A DNA stretch of 64,000 nt from an uncultured Alistipes sp. GTDB taxonomy: Bacteria; Bacteroidota; Bacteroidia; Bacteroidales; Rikenellaceae. Position numbers and translations under genes: made by a program. The stretch spans positions 19,224-83,223 of the forward strand of contig CALUKI010000023.1 in assembly GCA_944321175.1 (NCBI GenBank), written 5' to 3'. The notes beneath the pieces were generated by a model that saw only the letters and a list, made by a program, of their open reading frames with translations, searched no databases and was not told where the DNA came from. Below are positions 18,566-27,586 of this stretch, piece by piece (positions within the stretch are counted from its first letter, which is position 1; each line of letters opens with the position of its first letter).

Positions 18566-19426
18566 TTATTTCAACAACGGGCACCATCCTTTCGTCTGAA
18601 TAAACGGCAAATACGATTGACACCATCCGGCCACATCGATCACGGCATCGCAACACAGACAATCACTGCCAAGAGCTATTCCCAGCAACAGATCATGACG
18701 TGAAGCGACCGGCCACAGCGAAACGGACATTCCGATGTCATGAGCAAAATCGACTGCCGCACGAGTCGATCCGTCCATTTTGCAGGCGATCCGATGAATA
18801 CCCATCCGACGGGCCTCCATGACAACCGAAGCCGAACAAGGCTGCGTTTTCAACAACATCAGTTCGGCATCGGGATGGCGGGCCTTCATGGTCGTCAACG
18901 CACGTTTATCAAACGACGAAAAGACATAGCATGAGCTTGCAGGCTTGTGAGCCATAGCCATATGGTAGAGTTTATCGATCAAATCGTCGAGCATGGCCTG
19001 TGTATAAAGCCAATCCACCGTTTTAATCTCGAATTCCACATACATATCCTCCTTGTCCGAGAGGAAGTCGCAGAACTCGTCACAAAAAGCCAGAGGATTC
19101 CCCTGTCGCGTGCGAAGACGGCGGCACTCTTCTGTCGTCAAATCTTCCGTTTGCACATCGACTCCACAAGTACGGTAAAGCGACTCGTCATGAGACAGAA
19201 TCAGATCTCCGTCACCCGTCATGCGCACATCGATTTCAAAACCACGCGCTCCGGCATCATAACTCCGCCGGAAAGCCTCCATCGTATTCTCATCGAACTC
19301 GAAACGGCTGCCCCGATGCGCCAGAAACTGAAACGTTCTGTTTCCTGCATTTTGAGCGCCAAGCTCGGTCATCGGAGAAATCGTCAAAAGCAATCCGAGA
19401 ATTTTATAAAGAATACGGGTCTTCAT
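18566..19426 (-). CDS. Secreted glycerophosphodiester phosphodiesterase-family protein
   Basis: A 286-residue protein with an N-terminal signal peptide (MKTRILYKILGLLLTIS, cleavage near LGAQ). The GDPD TIM-barrel residues are all present: FLAHRGSRFEFDENTMEAF (catalytic His-Arg and the Glu-Asn-Thr), GFEIDVRMTGDG (metal-binding Glu and Asp) and LILSHDESL (second catalytic His). The family cleaves glycerophosphodiesters to glycerol 3-phosphate and an alcohol; some members act on other phosphodiesters. Being exported, it would work in the periplasm. It is the last gene of the minus-strand SusCD locus, 31 bases after the phosphatase remnant. The ATG at 19426 is chosen over one nine codons upstream because it begins the signal peptide. 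Confidence 0.9.
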   Translation of the reverse strand: MKTRILYKILGLLLTISPMTELGAQNAGNRTFQFLAHRGSRFEFDENTMEAFRRSYDAGARGFEIDVRMTGDGDLILSHDESLYRTCGVDVQTEDLTTEECRRLRTRQGNPLAFCDEFCDFLSDKEDMYVEFEIKTVDWLYTQAMLDDLIDKLYHMAMAHKPASSCYVFSSFDKRALTTMKARHPDAELMLLKTQPCSASVVMEARRMGIHRIACKMDGSTRAAVDFAHDIGMSVSLWPVASRHDLLLGIALGSDCLCCDAVIDVAGWCQSYLPFIQTKGWCPLLK

Positions 19427-19457
19427 TGTTGAATCATCATTACTAAGCCTCACTCAA

Positions 19458-20513
19458 TTAACGACAGGGAGATTCTTCCAGGATACCGAAAGCCGGAGCC
19501 TCGACCCGTGCAGGGCGGTCAAAACCCAACTCCTTGACAGCAGGGAGTTCCGCGATATGTGCCATTTTGTCCGTCATATAACGGCGCAGATCATCCCAAC
19601 GATAATATGGTGCAATATCACTGGCAAGCGGGATACGGCATTCGTGTTCATTGTGCAACAGTTTGACGATCGTATCCCCAGCCTCATTGCGGAAAAATAC
19701 GAATTGCACATTTGCCGACATGGGCGAGATGCGGAAATCCACCCATACCTCCTTGAGATGCTCCCAATCGTCGGTACGGGCACACATCCCCTCTACTTCC
19801 ATGGTTGCCAGCAGAGCGATAACCGTATAATCATGTCCGAATCGCAAAAAGGCCGAACGATTCTCACCCGCCAGTTTCGCATCGAAATCATCGACGATGG
19901 AACGCATTACCGATGCACCGTCCTCGAAAATCGCATCACCCCAGCGATATGAAGTACCGTATTGCGCATAACGGTACGCATTGATCTTCTCCCAGACAGC
20001 CATCCGCTCCTGCGGAGTGAAAAGATCGTCGATGCGGGTATCGCCTTCGGTATTCTGCATCATCATCATCAAATCGAACAACGAACGGACAAAGACGTTG
20101 CATTTGTCAGCCTCCGAAGCCGTAAAGGCGGCATAACCGGGTTTGAAGATACGCGCCAGCACAGCAGGAGATATGCGGTCGATCTCACGATCGATACGCG
20201 GCAAAGTTGCAGCTTTGGCCTCCGCCTGAAAAGATTTGTGTCCGCGCAGCGTATTGGTAAAGGGTTGCACGCGGGCGTTGGAGGTCTGATATATGCGGAT
20301 TTTCGGATTCAGTTCCGTCAGCCGCTGATTGAAGGCCGCCATTGTCAGGATGCAGCGCGGAAAGATCGAAGAGTAAGCCTCGACAAAGACATCGTCCCCT
20401 TCGAAGAGCGAGGGATAGGATGCCGCCATCCGTTCGGCAATACCGCGCTGCTCGGCAATCCCCTGCGGCGAGATTTTTATCAACAAGGACAACAGCTCTT
20501 CACGCATCCGCAT
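19458..20513 (-). pseudogene. Histidine acid phosphatase (branch 2, MINPP-like), 5'-truncated
   Basis: The 351-codon frame matches the middle and C-terminal part of Bacteroidetes histidine-type phosphatases (phytase/MINPP-related). SPQGIAEQRGIAERM and FPRCILTMAAFNQRL are family blocks, and RFGHDYTVIALLATM holds the His-Asp proton-donor motif. The N-terminal part that should contain a signal peptide and the catalytic RHGxR nucleophile motif is absent. An in-frame TAG stands directly before the first ATG, and none of the three upstream minus-strand frames shows an RHG motif. The protein would be cytoplasmic and lack its nucleophile, so it is probably a remnant. A large in-frame deletion of the 5' end is the simplest explanation. 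Confidence 0.75.
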
Positions 20514-20900
20514 CTACCGATAAAACAGCGCACGGAATCCGCTTCACGAAAATCCGTACAGGGAGAAACAGCCAAATGGCAGGTCTGCGTTTATCATCAG
20601 TTTCCGGGCAGAACAAACGTTTGCGCAAAAACTGAAAGAAGCAGGAGACGGGAGGAACAGGACGGCAAAACCAGTCTTCCAATCCTGAGTTGATCTAAAA
20701 CCGCGAGAAATCGGTGGGACAGAAGAGTGTTCCGACAATCAGCAGGCCATAACACACCTTCATGTATGTTTCCAACAACATGCGCATTCATCGGAAACAT
20801 TCATGCAAGGGCCGACAGGAAACCGAACGGCTTTCTGCCGGCCCCTAAAGAATCCTCGTTCCGGTTGTCGGAACACACAGGCGAAACAACCTGGGACGGA
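20514..20900. other. Gap between susD-like gene and phosphatase remnant, 387 bases
   Basis: No gene is supported on either strand. It holds a LacI-type palindrome at 20611-20629 and a 13-base inverted repeat with one mismatch (CATGTATGTTTCC at 20761-20773, mate at 20793-20805, 19-base loop). The hairpin lies about 100 bases downstream of the susD-like stop. The missing 5' end of the phosphatase should have occupied this space. Confidence 0.6.
20611..20629. promoter_or_regulatory. LacI/PurR-like palindromic operator, second copy
   Basis: The plus strand contains ACAAACGTTTGCGCAAA at 20613-20629, identical over 17 bases to the site at 29693-29709 in front of the phosphoesterase gene. The core CAAACGTTTG is a perfect palindrome of the LacI-family operator type. 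It lies about 100 bases upstream of the first codon of the phosphatase remnant. Confidence 0.5.
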
Positions 20901-22643
20901 TCAGAAATTCAAACCGTCTTCCCAACCGGGGTTCTGCGTCAGCGCCGGGTTCAACGTACGCTGTGATGCGGGAACGGGCCAGAGATAATCCCGATTATCA
21001 TCCCAGTTCCGGCCATGCACGGCACCGGAATAACCGACGATATAGCCATTCGTCGAATTGCTCAGGATGATATCCGTACCAATTCTCAACTTCGTCGCAC
21101 AAGTTGATGTTGCCGTTTCGGTGTAGATCTCCAGATCGGGCGAGCCATCGTTGTCCATATCGTATGTACCCGGGCCGGGGATGTAACAGCCGTAGTAGGG
21201 CTGATAATAATTCAACGCCTGTTTTGCTTCGTTCCAGCGGAACAGATCCCACGAACGATAAGGAACTTCAAGAACGAGTTCGATGGTACGTTCGCGCCGA
21301 ATCTCCAGAATGACACCCGTATGCTTGCTCTGCGTAACATTGGGATAGCACTTCAGCAGATAGGGGTCGGGATCGGCGTTGGCCTTTGCAAGATCGAGCG
21401 AAGGCATATTTGCACGTTTCCGAATCCGGTTGATCGATATTTCGAGGTCATTCTGCGTGATGGTACCCAGCTCGGCAACCGCCTCGGCATAATTCAGATA
21501 GACCTCGGCAGCACGCATCAGAATCCAGTCACTGGCACTGGAGCCCGATGTTGCGGAATTTTCCACCGTACCGATGAATTTAATCGGTTCATAACCCGTA
21601 TGAGAGGAAAGCGTACACTTGGTCACGGCCGATGCGCCGACCTGTACATAGCCGGGGCACAATACGGTCTGCGCCATCCGCGGGTCGCGGTTCACGGTCT
21701 CTTCACTGTAGGTCATCTTCTCCCATCCGTCACGATCGGTAAAACGCGAACCGTCGGCCATCAGATAATGGTTAACAAAACGACGGGTAAGGCTTGTACG
21801 TCCGAACTTGATGTTGTACGGCACGGAATGAGTAATACCGAATGCCTTGTCGTAACGGCGGCACAGCACCACTTCGCAGGTCTTGGCGTCTTCCGAATAG
21901 AAGAGTTCACGATACGGCTCTTCCCCTTCCGAATAGAGATAAAAAGGCGATTCATCGATGAACTCTTTGGCCGTTGCGGCAGCCTGCTGCAGGTATTTGT
22001 CGGCATCGGCCATTCCATGATACTTACGGAACGTACCTTCGTAGAGTGCTGCACGGCTCGCATATGCGAGCGCCGCCCACCGCGTCACGCGCGTATGCTG
22101 TGTACCCCATTCGGAAGGAAGGTTCCTGGCCGCGAAATCGAAATCCTCCAGCACCCGATCCATGACATATCCCCGGTCATCGCGCGGCTTGTAGATGTCG
22201 GGGTCGGTGGAACCGAGAACATGGTCGTAATAGGGGACATCGCCATAGGTACGGACTCTGAGGAAGTAGAAATAGGCACGGAAAAAGCGTGCTACAGCTT
22301 CGTATTTCGTCGCCAGCGTCCGATCCGGGCACTGATTAAGGTGTTCGAGCAGATAGTTTATTTTACGCAACGGCGTGAAAGACCACGATTGCGATGCAGC
22401 ATTGCGTGCTCCGGAAATGTAGTCGCTCAATCCGTTGTCGATTTTGTCATCGGCATCGTTGACGCCGATGTCGGCCGATTCAAGATTGTCACTGTAGAAC
22501 TGATTGCTCCAAAGCGTGAGATCCGATTCATTGCGGAAATACTGATCAGGCGAAAGTTCGTCTTCGGGCAGCATCGTCAGATCGCAACCGACCGTTGCAA
22601 ATGCGAGAGCCCCCAATGCCAGGATTTTATTGATGATTTTCAT
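20901..22643 (-). CDS. SusD/RagB-family nutrient-binding lipoprotein
   Basis: A 580-residue outer-membrane surface lipoprotein. The signal peptide ends in the lipobox ATVGC with Cys20. The SusD features include the early DELSPDQYF stretch, helical TPR-like segments around LRKINYLLEHL and AVARFFRAYFYFLRVRTYGDVPYY, and the C-terminal SusD domain with RRERTIELVLEVPYRSWDLFRW. SusD proteins sit as a lid on the SusC channel and capture the substrate. The gene follows the SusC gene by 21 bases, the invariant order of such pairs. Its substrate is unknown; the neighbours (phosphoesterases, no glycoside hydrolase) suggest a phosphorylated ligand. Confidence 0.95.
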   Translation of the reverse strand: MKIINKILALGALAFATVGCDLTMLPEDELSPDQYFRNESDLTLWSNQFYSDNLESADIGVNDADDKIDNGLSDYISGARNAASQSWSFTPLRKINYLLEHLNQCPDRTLATKYEAVARFFRAYFYFLRVRTYGDVPYYDHVLGSTDPDIYKPRDDRGYVMDRVLEDFDFAARNLPSEWGTQHTRVTRWAALAYASRAALYEGTFRKYHGMADADKYLQQAAATAKEFIDESPFYLYSEGEEPYRELFYSEDAKTCEVVLCRRYDKAFGITHSVPYNIKFGRTSLTRRFVNHYLMADGSRFTDRDGWEKMTYSEETVNRDPRMAQTVLCPGYVQVGASAVTKCTLSSHTGYEPIKFIGTVENSATSGSSASDWILMRAAEVYLNYAEAVAELGTITQNDLEISINRIRKRANMPSLDLAKANADPDPYLLKCYPNVTQSKHTGVILEIRRERTIELVLEVPYRSWDLFRWNEAKQALNYYQPYYGCYIPGPGTYDMDNDGSPDLEIYTETATSTCATKLRIGTDIILSNSTNGYIVGYSGAVHGRNWDDNRDYLWPVPASQRTLNPALTQNPGWEDGLNF

Positions 22644-22664
22644 GGTATTTCAGATTATTGGTTC

Positions 22665-25600
22665 TTAGAAAGTGATGTCGATGCCAAACGAGAAAGTCTT
22701 CGGCATGATATATCCCGTACCGGACCCTGCCTTGTAAAGGCCGTCCGATACAGCCAGTTCGGGATCGATCAGCTTGCAATACTTTTTCAACGGCGACCAA
22801 TAGCAAAGGTTCTCACCCGATACATAGATACGCAGTTTGCTGATATACCGTTTCAGAGCAGGAATCGTGTAACCGATCGTAAGGTTCTTGAAACGCAGAT
22901 AGGCCACACTTTGGAGATAACGGTCGTTATTCTGACCGAGAGGGCCGCCATTATAGCTTTGGATGGGGCGCAGACGCGGGAAATAACGGTCGGGGTGTTC
23001 CTCGGTCCATATATCGTCCATGAAATCGTAGGTAATGAACGAAGGGATGGTATAGCCGTACAGTTGCCAGAACTGGTTGGAGCCATAGATGTCATCCTTA
23101 TTCGCAGCAGGATACCAGTCACGTTTTCCGACACCCTGGAAGAAGGCCGAAATATCGAAACCGTTCCAACTTGCCTCGATACGGAAAGAATAGTTGTAAC
23201 GGGGCGTCGAGTTTCCGATGATGATCATGTCGCCCGGATCATCGACCGTACCGGCTCCGGTACCGATCGAACCGCTGTTGTCACGATCTTCAAACATCAC
23301 GTCGCCTGCCATCAGCTTACCCAGATTGTTCTGCATGTTGTAAACGCGCTGATAAACGTTGCTGCTGTTGTTGATCGCCTTCTGATAAGCGGCGGCTTCC
23401 TCGTCCGTATCGAAGAGTTTCGGTACATGGTAGCCCCAGATTTCGCCCAGCATCTTTCCTTCATAATAACTGTTAAACAGTTTTGTAGGATTGTTGTATT
23501 TTGTGATTTCGGTCTGGTAGTCTCCCACCTGCCCGGTGATGCTGTAATGGAAAGGTTTCCCTGCAAGTTGGAAGCGATCGCGCCATGTAAGCGAGAACTC
23601 CCAGCCTTTCGTCCGCAAATCGGCACAGTTCTCGGTGGGGGTAGCAGCACCGTACACCGACGGCAAGGTCAGCGATTGGGTCAGCATATCCTTCGTATCG
23701 CGAATGAACAGGTCGCCCGTGAACGACAGACGGTTGTTCAGGAAACTCAGGTCAAGACCGAGGTTGTAGGTGCGGACCGTCTCCCACGTCAGGCTCGATG
23801 ACATCGGATCGGATACCGAAGCATAATTTGCCTTCCCGCTCTCATCGAAGAGGTAGTTGAGCGTACCTGTTCCGATCGTCTGGAGATAGAGGTAATCGGC
23901 CACCTGCTGGTTTCCCAGCTCACCGTACGACAGACGAATCTTACCGTTGTCCCACCAACTGCTCAACGGCTCCATGAAAGGCTCCTCGGTGAACCGCCAA
24001 CCGGCCGATACCGACGGGAAAATGCCCCAACGATCCTTTTTCGCAAAACGCGATGTACCGTCGGCCCGCAACGAAGCCTCAAAGAGATATTTGCCATTGT
24101 AGTCGTAGTTGATACGGCCGAAGAAACCGAGTGTTTTATAGGCCGATATATCCTGTGTTACGATCCAGTAGGTGTCGTCATTGACCGAATTGAACGAATC
24201 GAGCTGTTCACTTCCGACTCCGAACTGTTCGACGATATTGTCCGTCATACGGTAACGTTCGTAGTTCATACCCGCAACCGCCTTGAAATTATGCGCGTTG
24301 TTCCATGTATGAGCATAAGTCAGGTAGGCATCGACGTTGTGGTAGGTATATTCGTAAGGACGTTCGCGGTAGGTATCCTTCTGATAGTGCGTTGTCGATT
24401 TCGAGACACCGATCGCATCGGAATAGGTGTTGGCCACCGTACGGTCCTTGTACAGGCGCCGATAGTTGTTGATGTTATAGTTTGCGTCGAAGGTCAGACC
24501 TTCGTATAGTTTGATATTCAAGCTATTGGACAGCGTCAACGAAAGGTTTTCGATCGTATGCTTGTTTGCAGGGTCCGCCAGCGATGCCGTACGGCCCTTA
24601 CCCAATGAAACATTACGCAAATCGGCCGGATACATCACGATCGAACCGTCGGGATTGTAGGGCACGAACATCGGAGCGACGTTCTCCTCCAACGCCGCAA
24701 TCGTTTGCGCTTCATTAAGCGTGCCGGGATATTTTTGGTTCACGGCATTGAGCGAGGCATTTGTCGACCATTTGGCCCATTTGAAAATCCGGGCATCGAA
24801 TTTGGCGCGGAACGCATAGTTCTTATACTTCTCCTTCTGCTGGATCATACTGCCGCTCAGGACACCGTCCTGTTCATAGTAACGGCCGCTGACATAGTAG
24901 TTCATGCTCTGCCCGCCGCCCGAAAGCGAAAGGTTGTGCTCCTGATGGAAACGGTTGGTGTTATAGATGCTGTGATACCAGTCGAAGTTTCCGTAATAGT
25001 GGTACTTGCCGTCATCGCCGACTACGACCCAAGGACGGTCGGGATGTTCGGTCTTGTCGTACCTGCGTGCTTCGAGAGCGGCCCAATCGGCCTCCGTATA
25101 GTTGAAAGCGCTGTACGCATAACGCGAGAAGTAGAGATTATCAACGATTTTGGCATAATCATAACCGTTGGTGATAAAGTCCGTCGGCGTTGTCGGTTGT
25201 GTCCAGCCGATATTGTTCGAATATTTTACGACGGCCTTTCCCTGCGAACCCTTCTTCGTCGTCACAAGAATCACGCCGGCTGAAGCCTTCGCGCCATAGA
25301 TTGCGCTTGCCGACGCATCCTTAAGTACCGAGATCGACTCGATATCCGTCGGATTGACCAAACGCAGCGACACACCCGGCACACCATCCACCAGAATCAG
25401 CGGCGAGCCGCCGTTGATCGAAGGTACACCCCGAATGTTGAGACTGTTTCCGGCGATGGGATTACCCGATTCGATACTGATATTAAGCGATGGATCGACA
25501 CCCTGCAACGCCTGCATGGTCGAAACGACGGGCCGTTGCGCCAGTTCATCGCCCGATATCGACGAGACGGCACCCGTCACATTGATTTTTTTCTGTGTAG

Positions 25601-26018
25601 CATAACCTACGACAACCACATCGCTGAGCATCTGTGCATTTTCGGAGAGTTCGACCGTCAACGTCCCTGAAGCCGGAACCTTGACCTCCTGCGTATCATA
25701 TCCGACGAAGGAGACGGCCAACATCTGGCCTGTTGCCGCACGCACGACAAAAGCTCCGTCGGCATCACTCGTCGTCCCCGTTGCGGCGGCAGCATTGTAG
25801 ATAGTCGCGCCAACGATGGGAGCACCTTTTGCATCGAAGACCCGTCCCCTGACATTGCGCAGGGTCGATTCGTAAGACTGAACCATTTGAACGGCGTTGT
25901 TCTCCGCAACATCGGCCGCCTGCAGGCGGGCCATAGGCAGGAGCGACAGTCCGATACTCAACAACATGACGCCGAGACGTCCTTTTGCCGGAATCCGGCA
26001 TGTATGATTGTTTTGCAT
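22665..26018 (-). CDS. SusC/RagA-family TonB-dependent transporter
   Basis: An 1117-residue outer-membrane beta-barrel importer. After a signal peptide (to about residue 34) comes a CarboxypepD-reg-like beta-sandwich (RNVRGRVFDAKGAPIVGATIYN), then the plug domain (NVTGAVSSISGDELAQ, LNIRGVPSINGGSPLILVD, LKDASASAIYGAKASAGVI) and a 22-strand-type barrel. The DASASAIYGAKA block is the SusC signature. No STN domain is seen, so anti-sigma signalling through this protein is unlikely. It imports what the SusD partner binds, powered by TonB. The gene lies 21 bases after the BACON/LamG gene, consistent with one transcript. Confidence 0.96.
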   Translation of the reverse strand: MQNNHTCRIPAKGRLGVMLLSIGLSLLPMARLQAADVAENNAVQMVQSYESTLRNVRGRVFDAKGAPIVGATIYNAAAATGTTSDADGAFVVRAATGQMLAVSFVGYDTQEVKVPASGTLTVELSENAQMLSDVVVVGYATQKKINVTGAVSSISGDELAQRPVVSTMQALQGVDPSLNISIESGNPIAGNSLNIRGVPSINGGSPLILVDGVPGVSLRLVNPTDIESISVLKDASASAIYGAKASAGVILVTTKKGSQGKAVVKYSNNIGWTQPTTPTDFITNGYDYAKIVDNLYFSRYAYSAFNYTEADWAALEARRYDKTEHPDRPWVVVGDDGKYHYYGNFDWYHSIYNTNRFHQEHNLSLSGGGQSMNYYVSGRYYEQDGVLSGSMIQQKEKYKNYAFRAKFDARIFKWAKWSTNASLNAVNQKYPGTLNEAQTIAALEENVAPMFVPYNPDGSIVMYPADLRNVSLGKGRTASLADPANKHTIENLSLTLSNSLNIKLYEGLTFDANYNINNYRRLYKDRTVANTYSDAIGVSKSTTHYQKDTYRERPYEYTYHNVDAYLTYAHTWNNAHNFKAVAGMNYERYRMTDNIVEQFGVGSEQLDSFNSVNDDTYWIVTQDISAYKTLGFFGRINYDYNGKYLFEASLRADGTSRFAKKDRWGIFPSVSAGWRFTEEPFMEPLSSWWDNGKIRLSYGELGNQQVADYLYLQTIGTGTLNYLFDESGKANYASVSDPMSSSLTWETVRTYNLGLDLSFLNNRLSFTGDLFIRDTKDMLTQSLTLPSVYGAATPTENCADLRTKGWEFSLTWRDRFQLAGKPFHYSITGQVGDYQTEITKYNNPTKLFNSYYEGKMLGEIWGYHVPKLFDTDEEAAAYQKAINNSSNVYQRVYNMQNNLGKLMAGDVMFEDRDNSGSIGTGAGTVDDPGDMIIIGNSTPRYNYSFRIEASWNGFDISAFFQGVGKRDWYPAANKDDIYGSNQFWQLYGYTIPSFITYDFMDDIWTEEHPDRYFPRLRPIQSYNGGPLGQNNDRYLQSVAYLRFKNLTIGYTIPALKRYISKLRIYVSGENLCYWSPLKKYCKLIDPELAVSDGLYKAGSGTGYIMPKTFSFGIDITF

Positions 26019-26039
26019 AGTACGTTCGTTTTAAGGTTG

Positions 26040-27413
26040 TTATTTCACGAGTTTCCAAAGGGCATAGACCTGCTCGGCCGTCAGCGGATCGCCATAGACA
26101 CGCGCGATTACCACCTCGCCCTTGAACGAGATCTGTCCCGTATCGTCGGCTCCGGGATCGGCTCCGATTCCGAACCAGCGTTTGTTGACATTCGTATTCA
26201 TGTGTTTGAATTCGCCGCCGGCATTGTCATTGGTGGCTTTCAGTTCGCCGTTGACGTAAATCTTCTGCGTTCCGGCCTCCTTGTCCCACACACCCACAAC
26301 ATGGTAATATACATCCTTCTGTGGTGTGACGCCGCTCTTGCATTGCCGCCATGTATTTCCACCGGTGGAACTCAGCGTACCGGTCTCCATAACGATCTGA
26401 TTCGAGTCGTCAGCCCAGAAGCAGAGACTTACACCTCCGGCTTCGGATGCAGCAAACGGTTTAATCTGCAGTTTTTTAGGATCGTCATAACGCCGGACAA
26501 GCATTTCCATCGTATATCCGTCCTCCATCTTGCTCTTGAAGGTCTCATTCTCGTAATATGGGATCGTATAGTAGCCGCCGGTCAATTTCGACAATCCCGG
26601 TTCGTGTGTAAATACGGCTGCATAACGGCCATACTTCTCAAGATAGGTTGTCGTGACAAATTCATTGGGCCGTAACTCGACAGGCATCTTCAACGGCGAC
26701 ACATCCTCCGCAGCGCCGTTCTCACCGAAGACCACATCCAACAGGTCGGCGGTCGGAGGATCTACCAGATAGCCCTGCTGCACATCCACATATGTAAAGA
26801 CTTCGGGATGAAGTTCCGAAAAGATTTTTATTTGGACCTCCCGGATACTTCCCGTATGGTTTTCGGTCACGGAGAAGGTCACATCGGCGGCCGTTTTCGA
26901 AGTCTGCGTCAACCAGTCATGCTCTCCGACGAAATCGCACGACCATGACGTCTGATTGGTCGTGACGGCAATAGTGAACTCCGTCGCATCGCCGATGAGC
27001 GGCACCGAAGTCGGTGTGACGTCGATATAGGGCTGTTCTTCGGCCTGCGTAATCGTATAGAGATAGCGGGCTTCGCTCTCACCCTTGAAGTAGAACGACA
27101 GTTGTGTTGAACGTACGGCACCGCTGGTATTCGACTTTGCAGACAATGTCACCGGCGTGCTGCCTGTTCCGCCGCTTGACACCGAAAGTGTAAAGCCGTC
27201 CGTCTGGGAAAGCATGGCCGACCAGTCATCTGTCGCCATGACAGTGAATTCCACTGTTTGGGGCTTCCCGTCGATCTCAATCGTCTGCGACGAATCCGTT
27301 CCGTTGGGGCTGACGACCTTGAAGATCGGCGTACGATTCAGATCGCCTCCGCTGTCATTGCATGCCGCAAGCAATCCACTTGCAGCAATAAACATGGTTA
27401 GCAGTCGTTTCAT
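26040..27413 (-). CDS. Surface lipoprotein with BACON and LamG-like domains
   Basis: A 457-residue lipoprotein with lipobox LAAC (Cys18). Two BACON-type beta domains follow (about 30-120 and 125-215; the second has the typical SWSCDFVGEHDWLTQTSK and VTFSVTENHTG). The C-terminal 220 residues have the concanavalin/LamG look, with MEMLVRRYDD, YYHVVGVWDKEAGTQKIYVNGEL, WFGIGADPG and GEVVIARVYGDPLTAEQV. Such proteins at SusC/D loci are usually surface glycan-binding proteins that help capture the substrate. No catalytic residues are recognised. It lies between the phosphoesterase and SusC genes. Confidence 0.85.
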   Translation of the reverse strand: MKRLLTMFIAASGLLAACNDSGGDLNRTPIFKVVSPNGTDSSQTIEIDGKPQTVEFTVMATDDWSAMLSQTDGFTLSVSSGGTGSTPVTLSAKSNTSGAVRSTQLSFYFKGESEARYLYTITQAEEQPYIDVTPTSVPLIGDATEFTIAVTTNQTSWSCDFVGEHDWLTQTSKTAADVTFSVTENHTGSIREVQIKIFSELHPEVFTYVDVQQGYLVDPPTADLLDVVFGENGAAEDVSPLKMPVELRPNEFVTTTYLEKYGRYAAVFTHEPGLSKLTGGYYTIPYYENETFKSKMEDGYTMEMLVRRYDDPKKLQIKPFAASEAGGVSLCFWADDSNQIVMETGTLSSTGGNTWRQCKSGVTPQKDVYYHVVGVWDKEAGTQKIYVNGELKATNDNAGGEFKHMNTNVNKRWFGIGADPGADDTGQISFKGEVVIARVYGDPLTAEQVYALWKLVK

Positions 27414-27586
27414 AAAGTAATGGTTTAAGTTAATAAATGGAATAGTGATGGTTCATCATATACTTGCCAACTCCTGACAATCGTATAAATTTTCCGTCGG
27501 ACACGATGACGGGCGGGCGACACGGATCGGTAATCCCCGATTCGCAACCGGCAAGCATCCCGCACGTCATCGGCCGAGGATAAAGA

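Noticed and set aside
21321..23801. Plus-strand open frame of 826 codons opposite the SusD and SusC genes
   Set aside because: It spans two well-defined minus-strand genes and their gap, which a real gene would be very unlikely to do.
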